In this document: positions 16,104-24,493 of the stretch, piece by piece
Numbering within the stretch: the first letter of the stretch is position 1
Layout of the letters: every line of letters starts with the position of its first letter
Source of the DNA: Oxalobacteraceae bacterium UBA6704
GTDB lineage: Bacteria > Pseudomonadota > Gammaproteobacteria > Burkholderiales > Burkholderiaceae_D
DNA length: 51,021 nt
Direction of reading: 5' to 3'
NCBI GenBank assembly: GCA_002454505.1
Contig: DKJA01000039.1
Location: 1-51,021 of the forward strand
Position numbers and translations under genes: made by a program
Notes under the pieces: generated by a model
Seen by the model: the letters and a program-made list of their open reading frames with translations, nothing else
What the model was told of the DNA's origin: nothing
The model's database searches: none

Positions 16104-17330
16104 ATGTCCGACACGATCCACATCTGCGCTTCCTCCAACTGCGATTGCGGCATGAGCCGCCGCGACTTCCTGCGCATGTCCGCGCTGACCGGCGCCGGCC
16201 TGGCCTCGCAAATGCTGTTTGCCGGCGACGCGATGGCGCAGCGCTTCAAGGGCGACGACCAGCCCGTGAAGATCGGCTACCTGCCGATCACCGACGCGGC
16301 GCCGCTGCTGGTGGCGCACGGCCGCAAGCTGTTCGAGGCGCAGGGCCTGAAGACGGAAGCGCCGCGGCTGTTCCGCAGCTGGGCGCAGATCATCGAGGCC
16401 TTCGTCGCCGGCCAGGTGAACGTGATCCACCTGCTGTCGCCGGCCACGCTGTGGGTGCGCTACGGTTCCAAGTTCCCGGCCAAGGTCGTCGCGTGGAACC
16501 ACGTCAACGGTTCCGGCCTGACAGTGCTGAACGACATCAACTCGGTGGCGGAACTGGGCGGCAAGACGGTGGCGATTCCGTTCTGGTACTCGATCCACAA
16601 CATCCTGCTGCAGAAGCTCCTCACGGCGAACAAGCTGACCGTCGTCACCAAGGCGCGCGGTGCGGACATCAAGCCGAACGAAGTGAACCTGATCGTGCTG
16701 GCGCCTGCCGAAATGGTTTCCGCACTGGCCACCAAGTCGATCGCCGGCTACATCGTGGCGGAGCCGTTCAACGCGGCCGCCGAAACGGCCGGCATCGGCA
16801 AGATCCTGCGCTTCTCCGGCGACGTGTGGAAGAACCACGCCTGCTGCGTGACCTTCCTGGCCGAGCGCGACCTGAACGACAAGCCGGAATGGTCGCAGCG
16901 CGTGACCAACGCGATCGTCAACGCGCAGCTGTGGTCCCGTTCGAACCAGGTGGAGACGGCCAAGCTGATGTCCAGTTCGGGCGAGAACCGCTACACGCCG
17001 CACCAGCTGCAGAACCTGACCAAGGTGCTGGCGGTGACGGATTACTCGTCGTACGAAAAACGCGGCATCATCGCGCACCCGGCGTGGAAGCAGCGCCGCA
17101 TCGACTTCCAGCCGTTCCCGTTCGCGTCGTACACGGAAGAACTGGTGCGCGCCATCGGCCAGACCAGGGTGGAAGGCGACACGCGCTTCCTCACCGGCCT
17201 CGATCCGAAGTTCGTCGCGAAGGACCTGGTCGATGACCGCTTCGTGCGCAAGTCGATCGCCGCCGCCGGCGGCCCGGCCGCCTTCGGCCTGCCGGCCGAT
17301 CTGATGCGCACCGAGACGGTGGCTGTTTGA
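16104..17330 (+). CDS. ABC transporter substrate-binding protein, Tat-exported (SsuA/NMT1-like)
   Basis: The 408-residue protein has a Tat signal (MSRRDFLRMSALTGAGLA, starting at residue 17) preceded by an unusual cysteine-bearing stretch (HICASSNCDCG). After cleavage near DAMAQ it begins QPVKIGYLPITDAAPLLVAHG, the typical opening of nitrate/sulfonate/taurine binding proteins. Tat export suggests a bound cofactor or folding in the cytoplasm, as in several nitrate-type binding proteins. It is placed between the ATPase and permease genes, two bases before the latter's start. Specificity cannot be read from sequence. Confidence 0.9.
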   Translation: MSDTIHICASSNCDCGMSRRDFLRMSALTGAGLASQMLFAGDAMAQRFKGDDQPVKIGYLPITDAAPLLVAHGRKLFEAQGLKTEAPRLFRSWAQIIEAFVAGQVNVIHLLSPATLWVRYGSKFPAKVVAWNHVNGSGLTVLNDINSVAELGGKTVAIPFWYSIHNILLQKLLTANKLTVVTKARGADIKPNEVNLIVLAPAEMVSALATKSIAGYIVAEPFNAAAETAGIGKILRFSGDVWKNHACCVTFLAERDLNDKPEWSQRVTNAIVNAQLWSRSNQVETAKLMSSSGENRYTPHQLQNLTKVLAVTDYSSYEKRGIIAHPAWKQRRIDFQPFPFASYTEELVRAIGQTRVEGDTRFLTGLDPKFVAKDLVDDRFVRKSIAAAGGPAAFGLPADLMRTETVAV

Positions 17331-17332
17331 CG

Positions 17333-18100
17333 ATGTTGTTCCGCGTTCTCTGGCCGGTCGTCGGCTTCGCACTGGCGTTGGTGCTGTGGTCGTTCGGCGT
17401 GTCGGCGCTGGAGGCGCGCACGCCGATCGCGGCGGCCTTCGCGCCGCTGGCCACCGCGCATGCGTTCCAGGAACTGGTGACGGGCCGCGACATCTGGCTG
17501 CACGTGGCCGTCAGCCTGAAGCGGGTGGGCATCGGCCTCGTGATCGCGATCGTCGTCGGCGTGCCGCTCGGCCTGCTGGTGGGCATGTCGCGCACGTTCG
17601 CGCGGGCCAGCACGCCGCTGTTCCAGCTGCTGCGGATGGTGTCGCCGCTGTCGTGGATGCCGCTGGCCGTGATGGTGCTGGGCGTCGGCGATGCACCGGT
17701 CTACTTCCTGCTGGCGTTTGCCGCCGTGTGGCCGCTGCTGCTCAGCACCGTGGCCGGCGTGTCGCAGCTCGATCCGAACTGGCTGCTGCTGGGGCGCAGC
17801 CTGTCGGCCACGAAGTGGGAAGTCGTGTGGCGGCTGGTGCTGCCGGGGATTACCGCGCATATTCTCACCGGCGTGCGGCTCGCCATCGGCATCATCTGGA
17901 TCGTGCTGGTGCCGGCCGAGATGCTGGGCGTATCGGCGGGACTGGGCTACTTCATCCTCGACACGCGCGACCGCCTCGCCTACTCGGAACTGATGGCGGC
18001 GATCATCCTCATCGGCCTGCTGGGCTATGCGCTGGACTACCTGGCCCGCGCCGCCCATGCGCGGTGGCTGCACGGCGCGCCGGCGGATCCGCTGAAATAG
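17333..18100 (+). CDS. ABC transporter permease (SsuC/TauC type)
   Basis: The 255-residue membrane protein has about six hydrophobic helices and the BPD-transport inner-membrane signature (LPGITAHILTGVRLAIGIIW, about 181-200, the EAA-like loop that docks on the ATPase). It completes the importer with the two preceding genes. The ATG two bases after the previous stop is preferred to the in-frame TTG that overlaps it. It is the last gene of the operon; two short palindromic repeats follow the stop. Confidence 0.92.
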   Translation: MLFRVLWPVVGFALALVLWSFGVSALEARTPIAAAFAPLATAHAFQELVTGRDIWLHVAVSLKRVGIGLVIAIVVGVPLGLLVGMSRTFARASTPLFQLLRMVSPLSWMPLAVMVLGVGDAPVYFLLAFAAVWPLLLSTVAGVSQLDPNWLLLGRSLSATKWEVVWRLVLPGITAHILTGVRLAIGIIWIVLVPAEMLGVSAGLGYFILDTRDRLAYSELMAAIILIGLLGYALDYLARAAHARWLHGAPADPLK

Positions 18101-18104
18101 GCTG

Positions 18105-18131
18105 GGGACTGTCCCTGCAAGGGACTGTCCC
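18105..18131. repeat. Tandem pair of GGGACTGTCCC palindromes
   Basis: Two identical 11-base near-palindromes, GGGACTGTCCC at 18105-18115 and 18121-18131, are 16 bases apart and begin five bases after the permease stop. A one-base variant sits at the window start beside another gene end. They do not have a terminator's T-run. They look like part of a dispersed intergenic repeat family. Confidence 0.55.
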
Positions 18132-18152
18132 GGGGTTGCTTGTCGCAGTGGC

Positions 18153-19373
18153 TTACTTCGACCCCTTCGCCCAGCGCAGCCCGAAGCCGTACTTGCGGTC
18201 CATCGCTTCGTGGTTGCTGATCTTGCCGTCCGCCTGGATATAGTCGACCAGCTTGGTCACCTGCAGCTGGCCGTTGCGGTTTTCGATCGATGCGATGGCG
18301 CACATGCCTTCGCGGCCGCCGTTATCCAGGCGCACCTCCACCGGCGCATTGCCCGGCACTTCGATGGTGACGACGCCGTCCGTCGCCGCCCAGTTCGGCA
18401 CGCCGTCGTAGATGAAGGCAAACACCAGCACGCGCCTGACCTGGTCGAAGCTGTCGCCGTTGATGAACATGTTCTCGCCCGCTGTCGATGTGCCGGTGCG
18501 GTCGTCGCTGTCGAGTTTGATATACGGCGGCGCATCGTAGTTGCCCCACGATTCGCCCAGCGCCTGCACGCCGCCAGCGCGGCCGTCGGCCAGCTCGTAC
18601 AGGCAGCCCAGGTCGAGGTCGATGCCGTTCGAACGCTTGCCGGCGGCACCGCCGAACAGGCCGCCGAGGATGCCGGTCTTCTGCGGTTGCGGATCCTTCG
18701 TGGCGGACGGGTCGCGGTTCCAGTTCAGGTTGACGCGGATCCTGCCGTAGCCGCGGCCGGCGCCCTTCTTGTCCAGCGAGACCTTGTCGCCGCGCTTTTC
18801 CAGCGTGATCTTCGACAGCGAGACCTTGGGCGCGGCGGGTGCAGGCGCCGGCGCGGGGGCCGATGCGGCTTCCGTTCCGCCGAAGTGCGCCAGCAGCGCC
18901 GACAGCCCTCCATTGAAGCCCTGGCCGACGGCGCCGAAGCGCCACAGGCCGTCCTTCCGGTACAGCTCGCCGAGGATGACGGCTTTCTCGTCCTGGAAGT
19001 CGGTGCCGGCCAGCGGGAACGTCACGCCGTTGCCGATGGCGAGAGAACCGGCGCCGATGCCGCGCATCGTGCCGTTGCCGTCGATCGCACCGGTGAACAC
19101 CAGCTTCGCGATCGATGCCGGCAGCGCATCCAGGTTCACCTGGAACTCCGCCCGCCCGGCCGACAGCGCCACGCGCACCGCCCCTTCCGGACTGGCCAGC
19201 TGGTTATAGAAAATCATGTAGCGGTCGTCGGACAGCTTGCCCGCCTCATCGACGCCGAAGCACGACAGGTCGAGCGCCATGCCGGGCGCCGGCAGATCGA
19301 CGGTGACAGTGAAAGCGGTGGCCAGGCCGAAGTCGGACAGCTTGCCTTTTTGGCCGCGGGTAAAAGTCTGCAT
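18153..19373 (-). CDS. Two-domain TerD/TerA-family stress protein
   Basis: The 406-residue protein has two TerD-like domains joined by an alanine-proline linker (APAPAPAPAAPK, about 172-183). Domain 1 (about 1-165) contains DLSCFGVDEAGKLSDDRYMIFYNQ and FQDEKAVILGELYRKDGLWRF in the usual order; domain 2 (about 185-406) contains GIDLDLGCLYELADG and LVFAFIYDG. TerD-family proteins bind calcium through acidic loops and act in tellurite, phage and colicin resistance systems, probably at the inner face of the membrane. It lies downstream of, and in the same direction as, the five-gene biosynthetic operon, separated by a repeat. No terB, terC or terZ gene is visible. Confidence 0.85.
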   Translation of the reverse strand: MQTFTRGQKGKLSDFGLATAFTVTVDLPAPGMALDLSCFGVDEAGKLSDDRYMIFYNQLASPEGAVRVALSAGRAEFQVNLDALPASIAKLVFTGAIDGNGTMRGIGAGSLAIGNGVTFPLAGTDFQDEKAVILGELYRKDGLWRFGAVGQGFNGGLSALLAHFGGTEAASAPAPAPAPAAPKVSLSKITLEKRGDKVSLDKKGAGRGYGRIRVNLNWNRDPSATKDPQPQKTGILGGLFGGAAGKRSNGIDLDLGCLYELADGRAGGVQALGESWGNYDAPPYIKLDSDDRTGTSTAGENMFINGDSFDQVRRVLVFAFIYDGVPNWAATDGVVTIEVPGNAPVEVRLDNGGREGMCAIASIENRNGQLQVTKLVDYIQADGKISNHEAMDRKYGFGLRWAKGSK

Positions 19374-19399
19374 GGTTTTCCAGTCGAAAAATATTTGTT

Positions 19400-19600
19400 A
19401 AGGCCCAGCTCGTGTCCAACCTTGGGGGCGAAACAGGGGTTTCGCGAAGCGTGCTTCGCGCCTGTGGAGCGGTGACGGCATGCATGCCGTCACTCCTCTC
19501 CAACCCTGTTTTCGGACACGGACTCAAGAATATTGATTGATGAGTCCGTGTCCATTTTTGGGGTTGACCCCAAGGTGGACACAGCCTCATCCGTATTGAG
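19400..19600. repeat. Composite intergenic repeat at the aldolase 3' end
   Basis: The region is packed with short inverted repeats: CGCGAAGC/GCTTCGCG (19443-19460), a perfect 20-base palindrome TGACGGCATGCATGCCGTCA (19473-19492), and GGGGTTGACCCC near 19560. Its right edge (GTGGACAC...CTCATCCG) matches the edge of the repeat at 49150-49266. The aldolase stop codon lies inside it, at the edge of the 20-base palindrome, so the last ~33 codons of that gene are repeat sequence. Confidence 0.6.
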
Positions 19601-20488
19601 GCCCGCCGGGGCCGGATGCGTACCGAACAGCCCGGCGCGGGCCATCACGGCGCGGGCCCAGTTGCGGTGGGTGGCCGGTTCGCACATCGAGTTGTCCATC
19701 CTGAACACGGCGGGCGACTCGCTGTCGAGGATCTTGCGGGCCATCGCCACTTCCTGCGGTTGCACGCGGTAGTGGCGGTCGATGAGCCTGATCTGCGACG
19801 GGTGGATCGCCGTCTTGCCGGCCATGCCGTAGGCCAGGTCCTGCTCGATTTCCTGCGTCATCAGGTCGGCGCAATCGAGGTGTTCGAACACGGGCGCCGT
19901 CAGCCGGAAGCCGTGCGGGCGGAACGTGGTGATCAGGCTGGCGATGACGGGCCCCAGCGGCGTCTGATAGATCGTCATGGTGCGGGGCCGGCGCAGGCCC
20001 AGCAGCGCCAGCAGGTCGTTGCCGCCGATGCGCAGCGCCAGGATGCGCGACGCCAGGTCGGGCGCCGCCATGCGCCGGCACAGCTCGCGCATCTCGGCGG
20101 GATCGAACACGTCGGCCGTTTCCAGCGTGGGCATCAGCAGGTGCCCGGTATGCGCCACGTGCTGCAGGTAGTCGTCCAGGTTGTGGCGGGTGGCTTTCGG
20201 GATCACGAAACCGGTCAGCTTGTCGGCCCCCTTCATCGCGACGACGCGCGCCAGCACGTCCGGATTGCGCACGCGGACGAAACGGTCCAGCACGCCGTCC
20301 GGCCGCATGTTCTCCAGCGTCACGGACAGGTTGAACAAGGCATACGGTAAATCGCGTTCGGCCACCGCGTCTTCGGTGCAGAAGATCACCGAGCGGAGCG
20401 ACGCGAACCGTCCACCGTTCGCGATGTCGAGCAGGTCCTTGTGCAGCGCGGGCACATACAGCGAGGCGCCGATCGGCTTGTCATGCAT
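19490..20488 (-). CDS. HpcH/HpaI aldolase / citrate lyase-like TIM-barrel enzyme of the Ter-linked module
   Basis: The 332-residue protein resembles CitE-like C-C bond lyases: GASLYVPALHKDLLDIANGG at the start, LLMPTLETADVFDP, the metal-site region ILALRIGGNDLLALLGLRRP, and GKTAIHPSQIRLID late on. It is the last gene of the operon and is thought, by analogy with Ter-associated clusters, to form or split a C-C bond in a nucleoside-like metabolite. ATG at 20488 is chosen because AGGAG lies about nine bases upstream; GTG at 20497 is too close to that site. The start overlaps the StiP-like gene by eight bases. Residues from about 300 on are encoded by the adjoining repeat and are unlikely to be ancestral. 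Confidence 0.83.
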   Translation of the reverse strand: MHDKPIGASLYVPALHKDLLDIANGGRFASLRSVIFCTEDAVAERDLPYALFNLSVTLENMRPDGVLDRFVRVRNPDVLARVVAMKGADKLTGFVIPKATRHNLDDYLQHVAHTGHLLMPTLETADVFDPAEMRELCRRMAAPDLASRILALRIGGNDLLALLGLRRPRTMTIYQTPLGPVIASLITTFRPHGFRLTAPVFEHLDCADLMTQEIEQDLAYGMAGKTAIHPSQIRLIDRHYRVQPQEVAMARKILDSESPAVFRMDNSMCEPATHRNWARAVMARAGLFGTHPAPAGLNTDEAVSTLGSTPKMDTDSSINILESVSENRVGEE

Positions 20489-21563
20489 CTGGTCCACTCC
20501 TGATCAATGAAACAGCCTGGTAAGGCAAACTCCCGTCGACTGCGACGGGCACATTCTTTTCGCGCGCCAGCACGGCCAGGTGGGCCACTTCCGGCGCGGC
20601 GGGATCGCGCAGCAGCAACAGCCGCGGCACGCGGCGCAGCAGTACGCGGGTGGCCTCGCCGATGCCAGGCTTGATCAGGTTGACGTCGGCGATGCCGTAC
20701 TGCTGCGACAGCGCATGCAGGCAGGCCAGCGACGTGGCTGCGGCGCGCTCCCGGTCGAGCGGCGCGGCGGCCGGTACGTGCTCCAATGCCAGCGCGGCCT
20801 CGATGATGTCGTCGACGAAGCTGCGCGAGCGGTCGTGCGGCGCGAACTGGTCGAAGTACAGGCAGCCGTGGAAGTCGTCCGGGCCGATCGCCTCGTTCAG
20901 CACCGTGCGGCTGATCAGCCCGGACACGGTGGCATTCAGGATGCTCGACGGGATCAGGTAATCCTCGCCCGAACTGGCGCAGGCGGCCGTGCCGGCCAGG
21001 TCGGCCAGCACGAACAGGCCGCTGTCGATGGCCACGCCGTGGCGCGCGTTGAACTGCGCGACCGACGTGTGCAGCTCGCGCGAGATGGCGCCCTTGCCCG
21101 TCCAGCCGTCGACGAACACGATGGACTCCGGCGCATGCCGCGCCAGGATCGCCTGCAGCGCCACCGCATCGATGCCGCGGTCGCGGATGATCGACACGGT
21201 GTAGTGCGCCGCCGGCCGGCCCAGCGCGCGCGCCAGCAGGTGCTTGACGATGACGCCCACCGGCGTGCCGGCGCGGGCCAGCGACACGATGGCGATATCG
21301 TCCGGCCGCCGCTCGGCGATCAGGCCGGCCAGCACGAGGCAATCGCGGGCCATCCGCTCGCGGTTGGTGCGGCACGCGTGCTCGAACAGCGCGAGGTACC
21401 GGTCCGACGGCAGCGCTTCGGCCGACAGCATTTCGCTGTAGTGCCGCCGGCCCGCCTGGATCAGCGCCTCTTTCTCTGCCACCGAGACGAAGGCCTGCTG
21501 CGGCAGGCGCTTGAGCAGCATCTGCACGTCGTCGGCCCGGTAGCTGCCGGAGAAGCTGGTCAT
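20481..21563 (-). CDS. StiP-family protein (PRTase-like with Pelota-like C-terminus)
   Basis: The 360-residue protein matches the family named cysteine protease StiP in databases, which structural-genomics and comparative work treats as a phosphoribosyltransferase-like fold joined to a Pelota-type RNA-binding domain. Visible are SFSGSYRADDVQMLLKRL at the N-terminus, SLARAGTPVGVIVKHLL (94-110), a PRPP-loop-like VFVDGWTGKGAI (149-160), and a C-terminal segment VNLIKPGIGEATRVLLRRVP. It is embedded in the ATP-grasp/PRTase/HAD operon with an ATGA overlap on its upstream side. I judge protease activity unproven; a transferase or RNA-related role fits the neighbours at least as well. Confidence 0.83.
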   Translation of the reverse strand: MTSFSGSYRADDVQMLLKRLPQQAFVSVAEKEALIQAGRRHYSEMLSAEALPSDRYLALFEHACRTNRERMARDCLVLAGLIAERRPDDIAIVSLARAGTPVGVIVKHLLARALGRPAAHYTVSIIRDRGIDAVALQAILARHAPESIVFVDGWTGKGAISRELHTSVAQFNARHGVAIDSGLFVLADLAGTAACASSGEDYLIPSSILNATVSGLISRTVLNEAIGPDDFHGCLYFDQFAPHDRSRSFVDDIIEAALALEHVPAAAPLDRERAAATSLACLHALSQQYGIADVNLIKPGIGEATRVLLRRVPRLLLLRDPAAPEVAHLAVLAREKNVPVAVDGSLPYQAVSLIRSGPDA

Positions 21564-22312
21564 AAGGCCTCCGTGGTCAGGGCGGCAAGCTGGGTGCCGC
21601 GCGGGACGATCGCGTAATCGCAGGCGGCCATGAAGCGCGCGTCGGAGCGGCTGTCGCCCATGCCGAAGGTCATGATGTCGCCATGCTCGTCGCGCAGGCG
21701 CGCCTGCAGGTATTCGACGGCGCGCGCCTTGTTCAGCACCTGCGGCAGGATCGCCAGGTTGTTGCCGTTGCGGTGCAGGCAGAAGTCGCGGCCCTCGCCC
21801 GCCAGCCAGGGCAGCACGGCCTCCTGCTCGATCGCGTCGAGGCAGGCGGCAACCTTGTGCGGGTCCTTCAGCAGCACGTAGAACGGCAGGCCCAGGTCGT
21901 CGACGAGGCGCGGCCGTGCGGCCAGGCCGGCGCGCTGCACGTATTCATCGCACATTGCCAGGGCCTGGCGCAGGCCGGGCAAGGCGGTGGCCATGTCGTC
22001 GCGCATGCGCGCATGCCAGACGGGATCGGGCGTGCCGTCCGGCGCCAGGATCACGCCGCCGAAATCGATGATGCGGTAGCTGGCGAAGGGATAGTCCACG
22101 CGGCCCATCGCGCCGTGCGTGCGGGCGGTGGTGGGAATCAACGTCATGCCCGCGCTGGCCATCGCCAGGAAGGCCCGCTGCCGGGCATTCGTGTACGACA
22201 CGGGCGCGCCGTCTTCCAGGAAGGCGATCGGCTGCAGCACATCGTCCGCGGCACACTTGGGCAGCGAGTGGAACAGCGTGTCGTCCAGGTCGACGAACAG
22301 GAATTTATGCAC
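21560..22312 (-). CDS. HAD-superfamily hydrolase of the Ter-linked module
   Basis: The 250-residue protein has HAD motif I at the N-terminus (FVDLDDTLF, Asp8 nucleophile and Asp10), a Thr motif (LIPTTARTHG) and the late acidic motif GMGDSRSD (217-224). It is probably a Mg-dependent phosphatase acting on a sugar-phosphate or nucleotide-like intermediate in the cytoplasm. The start is a GTG at 22312: it places motif I at the usual distance from the N-terminus and overlaps the PRTase stop by eight bases; the upstream ATG frame only reads PRTase sequence. The stop overlaps the StiP-like start. Confidence 0.85.
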   Translation of the reverse strand: MHKFLFVDLDDTLFHSLPKCAADDVLQPIAFLEDGAPVSYTNARQRAFLAMASAGMTLIPTTARTHGAMGRVDYPFASYRIIDFGGVILAPDGTPDPVWHARMRDDMATALPGLRQALAMCDEYVQRAGLAARPRLVDDLGLPFYVLLKDPHKVAACLDAIEQEAVLPWLAGEGRDFCLHRNGNNLAILPQVLNKARAVEYLQARLRDEHGDIMTFGMGDSRSDARFMAACDYAIVPRGTQLAALTTEAL

Positions 22313-23468
22313 GGCGCGGCTCCGGCTCGAAGGACACCAGCTGGCCGCCGGCCTGCGCGGCCAGGTCGCGCAGGCCGACGCCGACGGGCGTTTCATGGCA
22401 CACGAACACGTGCGCATACTGGCCGGGCTGCACGTTGTAGAGGTAATTGGCGATGCCTTCGCCGTAGTTGTCGGCGAACGTCAGCCGGCTGGCAATGGCG
22501 CCCCATTGCAGGATGGGCGAACGGGTGGTCGACTGCACCGCCACGTCGATGCCGCGCCGCTCCAGTTCGCACGCCAGCAGGAACGGCGCATGCATGAACT
22601 CCCCCGTGCCCAGCACGAGCACGCGTTCGGCGGGATGGATGCGTGCCATCAGGCCGTCGGCCAGCCCGGCCGGTAACGTCAATGGCCCGGCCAGGCCGGT
22701 ACGGCCGAACGCACCGGTGGCGCCGTTGCCGTCCGCCGCGCCGACGATCTGCGCCGGCACGTCGGCGGCAAAACTCGCACCGGCCGCGAACGTGAAGCGG
22801 CCATGCAGCGCGGCGCTGTGCGTGACCGGCAGGCCGATGGCATCTGCCAATGCGGTGCAGGCCTGCTCGCCCATGAAGTTCGTCAACGTGACCAGGTGCA
22901 CGTGGGCCAGCGCGGGATTGAGCTCGCGGCAGGCTGCCGCCAGGTTGCGGAAGGTATTGCCCGTGCTGGCTTCATCGTCGACCAGCACCAGCGAGCGGGC
23001 GCGCATGAACAGCGCGTGCAGCGCCGGATCGGCCGGCAGATGGAGGAACTGGCGCGGCGCGTGGCTGTGCGGTTCGGCGAATTCGACCAGCGGCACGCCA
23101 TTTATCCGGTAGCGCGTGGTGTGCAGGAACAGGGCTTCCTGCCCGCCGGCCTGCACATGCGCGTCGAACACGCCCTGCCCCAGGCCGATGGCCGTTTCGG
23201 CCAGCGCGATGAAGACCACCGGCCCCGGCATGTCGGCCGGCAGGCGCGCAGCCAGCGACACGTGCAGCGCCCGCATGGCGGACGGCCGCGACGGCCAGTG
23301 CTTGCCCAGCACCTTGCTGACGAAGAGAAAACCCCGCTTGGCATTGGCCCGCGCGCCGAAGCCGAGCAGCGTGTCGAGCGGCTGGACGGCCGCATCCACT
23401 TCCACGTGCAGCACGCCGGTGGGCATGACGACCTCGCGTTTGTCGAACAGCGGCAGTGTGGCGGTCAT
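22305..23468 (-). CDS. Phosphoribosyltransferase of the Ter-linked module
   Basis: The 387-residue protein has a PRPP-binding loop SLVLVDDEASTGNTF (159-173), the diagnostic motif of type I phosphoribosyltransferases, followed by a conserved second half (LVLGTGEFMHAPFLLACELE, then SPILQWGAI and FADNYGEGIANYLYNVQPGQ). It likely transfers ribose 5-phosphate to an unknown base or amide, giving the nucleoside-like core of the pathway product. The start overlaps the ATP-grasp stop as ATGA; the stop overlaps the HAD start. Second gene of five. Confidence 0.87.
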   Translation of the reverse strand: MTATLPLFDKREVVMPTGVLHVEVDAAVQPLDTLLGFGARANAKRGFLFVSKVLGKHWPSRPSAMRALHVSLAARLPADMPGPVVFIALAETAIGLGQGVFDAHVQAGGQEALFLHTTRYRINGVPLVEFAEPHSHAPRQFLHLPADPALHALFMRARSLVLVDDEASTGNTFRNLAAACRELNPALAHVHLVTLTNFMGEQACTALADAIGLPVTHSAALHGRFTFAAGASFAADVPAQIVGAADGNGATGAFGRTGLAGPLTLPAGLADGLMARIHPAERVLVLGTGEFMHAPFLLACELERRGIDVAVQSTTRSPILQWGAIASRLTFADNYGEGIANYLYNVQPGQYAHVFVCHETPVGVGLRDLAAQAGGQLVSFEPEPRRA

Positions 23469-24493
23469 GGCTGCTCCATGGCAGGCAGTTCGACGGGATG
23501 CGACCATTCCGCCACGCGGATGCCGGCCCGCAGCGGCGGGATGGCCACCTTGTCGAAGCCGCGGTCGAAGCCGGCCAGCGCGATATACGGCAGCACGGGG
23601 CCGGCCACGCAGGCCATGCCGATGCCGCCGGACATGCGCGGATTGATCTCCAGCAGCCGCAACCGGCCTGCGTGCTCGCGGAACTGCACGTTGAACATGC
23701 CGTTCAACGCATAGTCGACCGCGAGCTTCGCCACGGCGGCCAGAATCTCCGGCTGCGGATCGATCACCTGCCCGGCCCCGGGTTTGCTGGATTTGCGGCG
23801 CGGCACGGCGCAGACGACGCGGCCCTGGTCGCCCACGCAATCGACGCTGTATTCGCGCCCGTCCAGGTATTCCATCAGCAGCATCGTGCGGAACTCCTCC
23901 AGTGGCGCCAGGCCCGTGCGCAGGTCGGCCAGGCCGATCTGGTACTGGTCGCCGGCCAGCAGGATCTGCGCGCTGCTGCGCGCTTCGTCGAGCACGGCAA
24001 ACCCGAGGCCGTACACGGATTTGGACGGCTTCACACACAGCTTAGGATGTTTTGCCCGCAATAGCGCATGGCCGGCGTCGAACGCGGCCAGCGTGGTGAA
24101 CGGGATGGTTTCCGGCGGCGGCGCCAGCGGCAGGTCGACCGTCGCATAGAAATCGGCCTTGTGGCGCAGCAGGTTCAGCACCTCGGCGCTGCCGACCGCC
24201 ATCACGCGCGTGCCGACGGCGGCAAACCGTTCGGTGGCCGCACTGATGCGGCTTGCTTCCCAGCCGGGCACGAAGATGCCCACGTCGTGGCGCTGGCAGA
24301 ATTCGACGCACCAGTCCACGTAGTCCGACCCGCTCAGCGCCGGCTCCGGCTCGAACCGGTGCGCCGCCGTCGACGCGATGCCGGCAGCCGGTGCGCTGTA
24401 GATCAGGTGATAGCGGCCGGCATGGTCTTCCTGCCGGATGAGCTGCATCGCCGTGCAGACGGAGGAAAATGTCCTGTTGAACCAAACGCGCAT
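23465..24493 (-). CDS. ATP-grasp ligase of the Ter-linked module
   Basis: The 342-residue protein opens MRVWFNRTFSSV, the characteristic start of Ter-cluster ATP-grasp proteins. The ATP-grasp fold is supported by LCVKPSKSVYGLGF (152-165, lysine of the nucleotide pocket), LLMEYLDGREYSVD (205-218) and the metal-binding LEINPRMSGGIGM (281-293; Glu282, Asn284). ATP-grasp enzymes join a carboxylate to an amine or thiol through an acyl-phosphate, so this is the presumed amide-forming step. First gene of the operon. ATG at 24493 follows GAGGATGT closely; the frame upstream to 24592 lacks a ribosome site. Confidence 0.87.
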   Translation of the reverse strand: MRVWFNRTFSSVCTAMQLIRQEDHAGRYHLIYSAPAAGIASTAAHRFEPEPALSGSDYVDWCVEFCQRHDVGIFVPGWEASRISAATERFAAVGTRVMAVGSAEVLNLLRHKADFYATVDLPLAPPPETIPFTTLAAFDAGHALLRAKHPKLCVKPSKSVYGLGFAVLDEARSSAQILLAGDQYQIGLADLRTGLAPLEEFRTMLLMEYLDGREYSVDCVGDQGRVVCAVPRRKSSKPGAGQVIDPQPEILAAVAKLAVDYALNGMFNVQFREHAGRLRLLEINPRMSGGIGMACVAGPVLPYIALAGFDRGFDKVAIPPLRAGIRVAEWSHPVELPAMEQP

